Shown here one piece after another: positions 12,858-20,575 of a DNA stretch of 20,575 nucleotides. Under the pieces are notes generated by a model. The model made no database searches. It was not told the DNA's origin and worked only from the letters and a program-made list of their open reading frames with translations. Within the stretch, counting starts at the first letter, position 1; each line of letters opens with the position of its first letter. The position numbers were made by a program, and so were the translations under genes. Origin of the DNA: DATLFP01 sp035540955 (GTDB lineage Bacteria; Actinomycetota; Acidimicrobiia; Acidimicrobiales; CADCSY01); contig DATLFP010000068.1 of assembly GCA_035540955.1 (NCBI GenBank), positions 1 through 20,575 on the forward strand, read 5' to 3'.

Positions 12858-12868
12858 AGCGGCGAGCG
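12847..12868. terminator. Possible terminator hairpin between convergent genes
   Basis: CCGCT (12851-12855), GA, AGCGG (12858-12862) is a perfect 5-bp hairpin. Outer arms CGCT (12847-12850) and AGCG (12865-12868) extend it past a small bulge. It spans the DUF4389 stop and ends just before the stop of the minus-strand 59-aa gene. No U-tract is present, so strength is uncertain. Confidence 0.35.
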
Positions 12869-12869
12869 G

Positions 12870-13049
12870 TCAGTCCTTCGTCGCCTCGTTGAACTCGGCC
12901 TCGGCGCGGGTCTCCTTCGACTCCTCCTCGATGGCGGCCTCGGCCTCCTCCTTCATCCGGTCGGCCTGCTCGGCCTCCCGGTCGACCTGCTGACCGTGCC
13001 AGTCGTCGACGGTGCTGTGCTCGGGCTCCTTGCGGGGATCGCGTGCCAT
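12870..13049 (-). CDS. Small highly charged hypothetical protein (59 aa)
   Basis: This is a 59-residue Glu/Asp/Lys/Arg-rich soluble protein without hydrophobic core or cysteines. It begins MARDPRKEPEHSTVDDWHGQQVDREAE in two overlapping blocks (MARDPRKEPEHSTV, then VDDWHGQQVDREAE) and continues with repeated KEEAEAA/IEEESKE segments, likely helical or disordered. I recall the EPEHSTVDDWHGQ block from short uncharacterised actinobacterial proteins, which supports coding. ATG 13049 is preceded at 6 nt by TAGAGC (minus strand 13061-13056), one base away from the leaderless -10 pattern, with no Shine-Dalgarno. It is divergent from gcvT (132 bases) and convergent with DUF4389. The function is unknown. 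Confidence 0.72.
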   Translation of the reverse strand: MARDPRKEPEHSTVDDWHGQQVDREAEQADRMKEEAEAAIEEESKETRAEAEFNEATKD

Positions 13050-13055
13050 GGTCGC

Positions 13056-13061
13056 GCTCTA
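13056..13061 (-). promoter_or_regulatory. Imperfect -10 (TAGAGC), 59-aa gene
   Basis: On the minus strand TAGAGC sits 6 nt before ATG 13049, the exact spacing of the leaderless promoters here, but its last base is C rather than T. It may be a weak or regulated promoter. Confidence 0.35.
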
Positions 13062-13100
13062 CCCGCGGGGACCGAGACCGTCCCCCACCACGGGCGAACC

Positions 13101-13139
13101 GGGACCAATCAGGCACGTCCTGACGGCCCGATCGGTCCC
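13101..13139. promoter_or_regulatory. Long dyad in the gcvT / 59-aa divergent region
   Basis: GGGACCAATC (13101-13110) pairs with GATCGGTCCC (13130-13139), 9 of 10 positions, around a 19-nt centre that includes CAGG/CCTG. Its centre lies about 62 bases upstream of the predicted gcvT start site and about 71 bases upstream of the other gene. It could be a shared operator. Confidence 0.4.
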
Positions 13140-13169
13140 AGAACGGCTGGAGAACGCCTGTTCGTTGGC

Positions 13170-13175
13170 TAGCGT
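13170..13175 (+). promoter_or_regulatory. -10 hexamer TAGCGT, leaderless gcvT
   Basis: TAGCGT ends 6 nt before GTG 13182. No Shine-Dalgarno is present. Spacing is identical to gcvP on the opposite strand. Confidence 0.6.
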
Positions 13176-13181
13176 TCGGCC

Positions 13182-14282
13182 GTGCCCCTCAGGACCTCTC
13201 CCCTCGACCGGGCCCATCGCGCCCTGGGGGCGAAGATGGTCGGCTTCGGCGGGTGGGACATGCCGGTCTCGTACCCGACCGGCACGATCGCCGAGCACCT
13301 GGCATGCCGCCGGGACGCGGCCGTCTTCGACGTGAGCCACCTGGGGACGATCCGGGTCGCCGGGCCGGCCGCCTTCGACACGCTCCAGGCCACCTTGACG
13401 AGCGACCTGACCAAGGTCGAGCCGGGCCGGACCCAGTACCACCACCTGCTCGACGAGGCCGACGGGTCGGTGCTCGACGACGTGATCGTGCTGTGGGTCG
13501 ACGAGGACCGCTTCGACGTGATGCCCAACGCGTCGAACACCGATGGGGTGGTGGCGGCCCTCGGCGGGACCGACGTCACCGACGAGCGCGCCGTCCTCGC
13601 CGTGCAAGGCCCGCGGGCCCGGGAGCGCCTGGCCACGGTCTGCGCTGATGCTGCTGTTGTGGCCCGGCGGAGCGTCGCGGTGATCGAGGTCCTCGGCGTC
13701 CCGTGCGTCGTCTCGGGGACCGGCTACACCGGGGAGGACGGCGTGGAGCTGGCGGTGCCCGCCGACGCGGCAGCCGAGGTGTGGGAGGCGATCGTGGCCG
13801 CGGGGATCACGCCCGCCGGGCTCGGGGCCCGGGACACCCTCCGACTGGAGGCGGGGCTGCCGCTGCACGGTCACGAGCTGGGCCCCGGGATCACACCCCT
13901 CCAGGCGGGGATGAGCTGGGTGGTGGCCTGGAAGAAGGACACCTTCCGGGGCAAGGCCGCGCTGGAGGCCGAGCGGGCACGGGGCGTCCGGCGGCTGTTG
14001 CGGGGCATGGTGGTCGAGGGCCGCCGCCCTCCGCGGGCCGGGAGCGCGGTGCTCGACGGAGACCGGACCATCGGCGAGGTCACGAGCGGTAACTTCTCGC
14101 CGGTGCTCGAGCACGGCATCGCTCTGGGCTTCGTGCCGCCATCGCTCCAGCCCGGCGCCGCGGTCCAGCTCGACGTGCGGGGCACCGCCATCCCGGGCTG
14201 GGTCACGGCCACACCCTTCGTCGGCAAGGACGCCCCCCGCCGCTCGCCCTCCTCGGGCCCCGCGAGCTCTCGGAGCACCTGA
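13182..14282 (+). CDS. gcvT: Glycine cleavage system aminomethyltransferase (T protein)
   Basis: This 366-aa tetrahydrofolate-dependent enzyme releases ammonia from aminomethyl-lipoyl H protein and forms 5,10-methylene-THF. Family features are SPLDRAHRALGAKMVGFGGWDMPVSY at the N-terminus, DVSHLGTIRVAGPAA, LAVQGPRAR, GTGYTGEDGVELAVP and LGARDTLRLEAGLPLHGHEL. The C-terminal beta-barrel has GEVTSGNFSPVLEHGIALGFV. The tail after the barrel (DAPRRSPSSGPASSRST) is short and disordered. GTG 13182 is fixed by the -10 hexamer 6 nt upstream and by the standard N-terminus. It runs tail-to-tail with gcvP (42 bases between stops), an arrangement unlike the usual gcvTHP operon. Confidence 0.95.
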   Translation: MPLRTSPLDRAHRALGAKMVGFGGWDMPVSYPTGTIAEHLACRRDAAVFDVSHLGTIRVAGPAAFDTLQATLTSDLTKVEPGRTQYHHLLDEADGSVLDDVIVLWVDEDRFDVMPNASNTDGVVAALGGTDVTDERAVLAVQGPRARERLATVCADAAVVARRSVAVIEVLGVPCVVSGTGYTGEDGVELAVPADAAAEVWEAIVAAGITPAGLGARDTLRLEAGLPLHGHELGPGITPLQAGMSWVVAWKKDTFRGKAALEAERARGVRRLLRGMVVEGRRPPRAGSAVLDGDRTIGEVTSGNFSPVLEHGIALGFVPPSLQPGAAVQLDVRGTAIPGWVTATPFVGKDAPRRSPSSGPASSRST

Positions 14283-14324
14283 ACACCCAGTCGGTGGGCG
14301 GCCTGCGCCGAGATCTCGTGCGGG

Positions 14325-17126
<2,802 letters not shown>

Positions 17127-17132
17127 GCGCCG

Positions 17133-17138
17133 ACCGTA
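17133..17138 (-). promoter_or_regulatory. -10 hexamer TACGGT (minus strand), leaderless gcvP
   Basis: On the minus strand TACGGT is followed by 6 nt and GTG 17126. This sets the gcvP start and excludes the longer open frame. Confidence 0.6.
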
Positions 17139-17176
17139 CCGGCATCCGCTCCCGGTCCCGGTGACGCCGCCCCGCC

Positions 17177-18334
17177 TCAGGGGGAGGTCTGCTTGGCCGC
17201 CAGCTCGGCGTGATGGTCGCCGACCGCCTTCATGACCGCCTCGGTGGCGGCGCCGATGAACTGAGGACGGTTGGCGGCGGCCCAGTCCCGCGACGCCACC
17301 GGGGCCGGCGTGGAGCCCTGGAACAACGGGGCCACGTACCGAGCGAAGAGCTCGTAGGAGCGGAGCGTCGCCCCCCGGTCGGCCCACTCGTGGGCCATGA
17401 AGAGGTAGGCGCCGAAGCCGCCGTTGGACTGGTCGACGAGCCGCTGGATCTGCGCCGCGGCCTGGTCCGGCGTGCCGATCACGGCGAGGCCGGAGGCGTT
17501 CATGGCGTCGACGAGCTCGTCGCTGTCCTCGGTGTCAGGGGCGAGGGGGAGGGCGGCGACCTTCTGGAAGTAGTCGATCCAGTCCTTGAGGCCGAAGGCG
17601 ACGTCGGCCCGGGCCTGCTCCTCCGTCTCGGCGATGTGCATGGGACCGACCAACCGCCAGCGATCCCGGCTGACGGTCTTGCCGAACTCGGCGGCCCGCT
17701 GCTCCATCACGCCCCAGTGCGCCCCGAGGACGTCGAAGCCACCTGCCGACGTGGCTCCGATCGAGAGCAGCCCGAGACCGAACCGGCCGGCGGCGCGGGG
17801 CCCGGCGGGGGACACCTGGGCCGCCACTGCGATGTCGAAGTCGGAGTACGGCGCCAGCTGGAGGCAGGCGTCGCGCAGGGTGAACCAGTCGCTCTCGTGC
17901 GTCACCCGCTCGCCGGCGAACAGGCGCAGGATCACCTCGAGGGACTCCTCCATCCGCTCCCGCTGCTTGTCGGTGGGGATGCCCATCATGAAGGCGTCCG
18001 ACGGCAGTGCGCCCGGCCCCACACCGAACATCGTCCGCCCACGCGTGAGGTGGTCGAGCAGGACGATCCGGTCGGCAAGCATCAGCGGGTGGTGGTAGGG
18101 GAGTGAGGACACGCCGGTGCCGAGCCGGATGTGCCCGGTGCGCTGGGCGGCGGCGGCGATGAACACCTCGGGGCTGGCGATGATCTCGTAGCCCGCCGAG
18201 TGGTGCTCGCCGATCCACGCCTCGTCGTAGCCGAGCCGGTCGAGGTGGTCGATCAGCTCGAGGTCGCGATGCAAGGCCAGCGTGGGGTTCTGGCCGACGG
18301 GGTGGAAGGGGGCCATGAAGATGCCGAAGCGCAT
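17177..18334 (-). CDS. LLM-class flavin-dependent oxidoreductase (luciferase-like)
   Basis: This 385-aa luciferase-like monooxygenase is probably F420- or FMN-dependent. Typical elements are MRFGIFMAPFHPVGQNP, the RLGYDEAWIGEHHSAGYE motif (His pair near the flavin), TGHIRLGTGVSSLPYHHPLMLADRIVLLDHLTRGRTMFGVGPG and the downstream GLLSIGAT. C-terminally, AVIGTPDQAAAQIQRLVDQSNGGFGAYLFM is the standard end of the barrel. The substrate is unknown; alkane, terpene or xenobiotic oxidation are all known in the family. ATG 18334 is preceded by GGGAGGA 8 nt upstream, a strong Shine-Dalgarno, unlike the leaderless genes nearby. The 10-bp palindrome at 18351-18360 lies in its leader or promoter. It is divergent from the stressosome operon. 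Confidence 0.92.
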   Translation of the reverse strand: MRFGIFMAPFHPVGQNPTLALHRDLELIDHLDRLGYDEAWIGEHHSAGYEIIASPEVFIAAAAQRTGHIRLGTGVSSLPYHHPLMLADRIVLLDHLTRGRTMFGVGPGALPSDAFMMGIPTDKQRERMEESLEVILRLFAGERVTHESDWFTLRDACLQLAPYSDFDIAVAAQVSPAGPRAAGRFGLGLLSIGATSAGGFDVLGAHWGVMEQRAAEFGKTVSRDRWRLVGPMHIAETEEQARADVAFGLKDWIDYFQKVAALPLAPDTEDSDELVDAMNASGLAVIGTPDQAAAQIQRLVDQSNGGFGAYLFMAHEWADRGATLRSYELFARYVAPLFQGSTPAPVASRDWAAANRPQFIGAATEAVMKAVGDHHAELAAKQTSP

Positions 18335-18350
18335 GGCGGGGATCCTCCCA

Positions 18351-18360
18351 ACCGAGCGGT
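18351..18360. promoter_or_regulatory. Palindrome ACCGAGCGGT upstream of the LLM oxidoreductase
   Basis: ACCG-AG-CGGT is a perfect two-fold 4+4 palindrome. It sits just upstream of the Shine-Dalgarno (18342-18348) of the oxidoreductase. ACCGnnCGGT-like sites are common for actinobacterial TetR-type repressors, but no TetR gene is in this window, so the regulator is unidentified. Confidence 0.35.
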
Positions 18361-18492
18361 CGTTCAGTCCACTCGCGCCCGGCTGCGCTCTGGATGCGGG
18401 CGGGGCCCGGCACCCGCTCGACCGGCGGGGGGTGTGGTGGGTGGAGGCGAACAGGGGTGTCGCGGATGTGCCCGAACGGGGAGGATCCGGCA

Positions 18493-19338
18493 ATGCTCAA
18501 GGGAGGAACCGACGAGGGAGGAACGGTGGCGGACGACGCCGGGACCAACGAGCGCCTCGGCGCCATGCTCCGCACCCACCGGGACGTGGTGCTCGGCAGG
18601 TGGATCGAGCTGGTCAGCTCAGCGATGGGACCGCACTCGACGACACAGGAGGTCGAGGCCGAGCTCGGCACCCTCTACGGTGCGATCGCCGACTCGCTCG
18701 CCAGCGGCGCGCGACCCCGGGAGCAGGGCTTCGGCGAGGTGAGGGCCATGCTGTCGGAGCTCTCACACGACCGGGCCCGCCTCGGGTTCTCCCCGACCGA
18801 GACGGCGGCGACCGTGCTCAACCTGAAGGTGGCCGCGCTCAGTGCCGTCGGCGACTCGCTCAGCGACTACGTCGCTCTCTCGGACGTGGTCGACGACCTG
18901 GCGGCGTTCACCTTCGAGGCCTACGTCGCCGCCCGGGAGACCGTGATCACCGAGCTGGCCGAGCAGCTGCTCGAGCTCTCGACGCCGGTGGTCAAGCTGT
19001 GGGAGGGCGTGGTGGCCGTCCCGCTCGTCGGCACGCTCGACTCGGCCCGCACCCAGGTGGTGATGGAGAAGCTGCTGCAGGTCCTCGTCGACACCGGCAG
19101 CGACCATGCGATCATCGACATCACCGGCGTGCCCGCGGTCGACACCCAGGTCGCCCAGCACCTCCTGAAGACGGTGGTCGCCGCCCGGCTCATGGGGGCC
19201 GAGTGCGTGATCTCGGGCATCCGCCCCCAGATCGCGCAGACGATCGTGGCCCTCGGCATCGAGTTCGGCGACATCGTCACCAAGGCCTCGCTCGCCGACG
19301 CGCTGCAGATCGCGATCTCCGCCGGCAAGGACGGCTGA
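18493..19338 (+). CDS. rsbR: Stressosome scaffold protein, RsbR family (N-terminal sensor + STAS)
   Basis: This is a 281-aa RsbR-type protein. The N-terminal half (about 15-150) is a helical RsbR/RsbRD-like module (ERLGAMLRTHRDVVLGRWIELV). The C-terminal STAS domain (about 165-275) closely follows Bacillus paralogues: VPLVGTLDSARTQVVMEKLLQVLVDTGSDHAIIDITGVPAVDTQVAQHLLKTVVAARLMGAECVISGIRPQIAQT. T218 (VDT) corresponds to the second RsbRA phosphosite and S184 (LDS), 34 residues earlier, to the first, there a threonine. RsbR and RsbS form the stressosome core that holds RsbT until stress. ATG 18493 has GGGGAGGA 7 nt upstream; GTG 18526, in frame, has a second GGGAGG only 4 nt away and is an alternative. 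The stop overlaps the rsbS start (TGATG). Confidence 0.92.
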   Translation: MLKGGTDEGGTVADDAGTNERLGAMLRTHRDVVLGRWIELVSSAMGPHSTTQEVEAELGTLYGAIADSLASGARPREQGFGEVRAMLSELSHDRARLGFSPTETAATVLNLKVAALSAVGDSLSDYVALSDVVDDLAAFTFEAYVAARETVITELAEQLLELSTPVVKLWEGVVAVPLVGTLDSARTQVVMEKLLQVLVDTGSDHAIIDITGVPAVDTQVAQHLLKTVVAARLMGAECVISGIRPQIAQTIVALGIEFGDIVTKASLADALQIAISAGKDG

Positions 19339-19700
19339 TGGAGCGCGTCCCGATTCTCCGGATCGGCGACCTGCTCCTCGTCACGATCCAGGTCGACCTC
19401 GACGACCAGAGCGCGTTGGCGCTGCAGGAGGACCTCGCCCGCCGGATCGTCGCCGACAGCGCGCACGGTGTGCTGATCGACATCACCGCTCTCGATGTCG
19501 TCGACAGCTTCATCGGCCGCATGCTCGCAACCGTGGCGTCGATCTCCGCGGTGCTCGACGCCGAGACGGTCGTGGTCGGGATGCGCCCGGCCGTCGCCAT
19601 CACCCTCGTCGAGCTGGGCCTGTCGCTGGGCGGCGTGAGGACTGCGCTCGACATCGACAAGGGCCTCGCGTTGCTGGGCCGGTCGACGGCCCGTGGGTGA
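19338..19700 (+). CDS. rsbS: Stressosome STAS protein RsbS
   Basis: This is a 120-aa stand-alone STAS-domain protein and a partner of RsbR in the stressosome core. It starts PILRIGDLLLVTIQVDLDDQSALALQEDLARRIV. GVLIDITALDVVDS57FIGRML contains S57, matching the serine phosphorylated by RsbT in Bacillus (S59). VVVGMRPAVAITLVELGLSLGGVRTALDIDKGLALL completes the fold. No sensor domain is present, as expected. ATG 19338 shares bases with the rsbR stop; its stop lies inside the rsbT start region (8-nt overlap). The operon order R-S-T matches Bacillus and other stressosome modules. Confidence 0.94.
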   Translation: MERVPILRIGDLLLVTIQVDLDDQSALALQEDLARRIVADSAHGVLIDITALDVVDSFIGRMLATVASISAVLDAETVVVGMRPAVAITLVELGLSLGGVRTALDIDKGLALLGRSTARG

Positions 19701-20094
19701 GATCCAGGACGTCGACATCCTCGGCGACGACGACGTCGTCCGGGTGCGCCAAGCCGTCCGGGCCCTTGCCGTGTCCGCGGGCCTCTCCCTGGTCGATCAG
19801 ACGAAGATGGTCACCGCCGCCAGCGAGCTGGCCCGGAACACCCAGACCTATGGCGGCGGTGGCTCGGCGCGACTCGAGCTCGTCGTGGAACCGGCCAGGA
19901 GCGGCGTGCGGGCGACGTTCACCGACACCGGCCCGGGCATTCCCGACGTCGACGTCGCCATGGCCGACGGGTACACGAGCGGCTCGGGCCTGGGCCTCGG
20001 GCTGTCGGGGGCGCGGCGGCTCGTGGACGCCTTCGAGATCGACAGCGAGGTCGGTCGAGGCACGACGGTCGTCATCACCAAGTGGAGCCGATGA
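19693..20094 (+). CDS. rsbT: Stressosome switch kinase RsbT (GHKL family)
   Basis: This 133-aa Ser/Thr kinase of the GHKL/Bergerat fold phosphorylates RsbR and RsbS and, when released, activates downstream phosphatase or signalling partners. The N-box is E45-LARN49 (AASELARNTQTYGGGGSARLEL), G1 is DTGPGIPD, G2 is TSGSGLGLGLSGARRLVD, and the end GRGTTVVITKWSR matches Bacillus RsbT (ITAIKW-like ending). Length is typical. GTG 19693 overlaps the rsbS stop by 8 nt, which implies coupled translation. Its TGA (20092-20094) overlaps the next ATG in an ATGA. Confidence 0.94.
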   Translation: MGEIQDVDILGDDDVVRVRQAVRALAVSAGLSLVDQTKMVTAASELARNTQTYGGGGSARLELVVEPARSGVRATFTDTGPGIPDVDVAMADGYTSGSGLGLGLSGARRLVDAFEIDSEVGRGTTVVITKWSR

Positions 20095-20567
20095 CGATCA
20101 TCGACGACGCGAACGACCACGCCTGGTTCCGGGTCGAGGACCTCGCCGTGGCGGGCAGCGTGCGCCGCGAGGCGTCACGGCTGGCGGAGCGTCTGGGCTT
20201 CGACGCCGAGCGGGTGGGGGAGGTCGGGATCGTCGCCACCGAGCTCGCCACCAACCTCGTCAAGCACGCCGCGCAGGGCGCGGTCATCATCCGGGTGGTC
20301 CGGTCCGAGGAGATCGCCGGCCTGCAGCTCCTCGCCATCGACACCGGCCCGGGGATGGCGGACCCCCGGCAGTCGGCCGAGGACGGCCGTTCCACGTCGG
20401 GTTCGCTCGGGATCGGACTCGGCGCGGTGAGCCGGCTGGCCAGCGCGGTGGACGGCTACTCCCTACCGGGCCGGGGCACCATCCTCCTCGCCACGCTGTG
20501 GCCTCGAACGCCGACCCCGCCCCTCCCGCCCCGCGCCGCGGCGCTGACCCGGCCCGGTAGGGAGTAG
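20091..20567 (+). CDS. Second GHKL-type anti-sigma/stressosome kinase-like protein
   Basis: This is a 158-aa ATP-binding protein with E51-LATN55 (VATELATNLVKHAAQGAVII), DTGPGMADP and STSGSLGIGLGAVSRLASAVDGYS. These are the N, G1 and G2 boxes of the RsbT/RsbW family. The final 25 residues (PRTPTPPLPPRAAALTRPGRE) are Pro/Arg-rich and look disordered. It follows rsbT through a 4-nt ATGA overlap (20091-20094), so it belongs to the same operon. Stressosome clusters often carry such a kinase-like gene followed by a PP2C/SpoIIE phosphatase; that next gene would lie outside the window. GTG 20082 is a less likely start. The target protein is not visible here. Confidence 0.88.
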   Translation: MTIIDDANDHAWFRVEDLAVAGSVRREASRLAERLGFDAERVGEVGIVATELATNLVKHAAQGAVIIRVVRSEEIAGLQLLAIDTGPGMADPRQSAEDGRSTSGSLGIGLGAVSRLASAVDGYSLPGRGTILLATLWPRTPTPPLPPRAAALTRPGRE

Positions 20568-20575
20568 CCGTCCAC

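Noticed and set aside
13050..13181. Glycine riboswitch upstream of gcvT
   Set aside because: No recognisable aptamer core, and the predicted gcvT transcript is leaderless.
17127..17387. Longer GcvP start
   Set aside because: The extra 87 residues are Arg/Gly-rich frame shadow overlapping the LLM gene, while GTG 17126 begins the standard N-terminus 6 nt after a -10 hexamer.
18413..18470. Sigma-B/SigF-type promoter (GGTGT ... GGGTGT) before rsbR
   Set aside because: Spacing is too long and the -10 deviates from GGGTAT; GT-rich low complexity explains it.

Overview
The window is GC-rich chromosomal DNA (by eye roughly 70% G+C, strong G/C third-codon bias) from an actinobacterium. I favour an Acidimicrobiia-type lineage. 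The gene order pgsA ... gcvH - FHA protein (garA) - MerR (ftsR) - bifunctional nuclease - MerR ... gcvP is the order I recall from Mycobacterium (Rv1822 to Rv1832). The cell-wall-binding repeat protease, DUF4389 protein and stressosome fit a deep-branching actinobacterium. Lineage below phylum is inference; no rRNA is present.

Layout. (1) 1-900: a 68-aa zinc-ribbon membrane protein, tRNA-Pro(GGG), and an unrecognised 120-aa helical protein. (2) 930-4711: a VOC protein (-), a secreted trypsin-like protease with three CWB2 repeats (+), then on the minus strand a secreted small protein and an APH-fold phosphotransferase. (3) 4798-8603: an SRAP abasic-site protein, a CDP-alcohol phosphatidyltransferase and an 828-aa nucleotidyltransferase fused to a degenerate phosphohexomutase-like domain. 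(4) 8648-12857: gcvH, zinc-ribbon FHA protein, ftsR, hypoxanthine phosphoribosyltransferase, bifunctional nuclease, a second MerR regulator, a PD-(D/E)XK-like protein and a DUF4389 membrane protein. (5) 12870-17126: a 59-aa charged protein (-), gcvT (+) and gcvP (-), the last two convergent. (6) 17177-20567: a luciferase-like oxidoreductase (-) divergent from a stressosome operon rsbR-rsbS-rsbT plus a second GHKL kinase.

How the genes work together. gcvH, gcvT and gcvP supply the H, T and P proteins of the glycine cleavage system (the L protein is not here), surrounding a regulatory block. In mycobacteria GarA links Ser/Thr kinase signalling to 2-oxoglutarate/glutamate metabolism and FtsR is a MerR-type regulator. 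The stressosome operon is a separate signalling unit of scaffold (RsbR, RsbS) and switch kinase (RsbT).

The most striking structural signal is a TAnnnT hexamer ending 6-8 nt before the start codon of at least ten genes on both strands, with one further near-match. This is the signature of leaderless transcription. In two cases (5521 and 10824) the TAG stop codon of the upstream gene is itself the first half of the hexamer. Genes inside tight operons lack the hexamer and instead show Shine-Dalgarno sequences or 4-nt start/stop overlaps. Other points of interest are a perfect 17-bp dyad just upstream of the gcvH -10, a phosphomutase domain without recognisable catalytic motifs, and a PD-(D/E)XK-like protein with an unusual active site. 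No CRISPR array, insertion sequence, integrase or clear pseudogene was seen, and no gene-free stretch exceeds about 160 bases.
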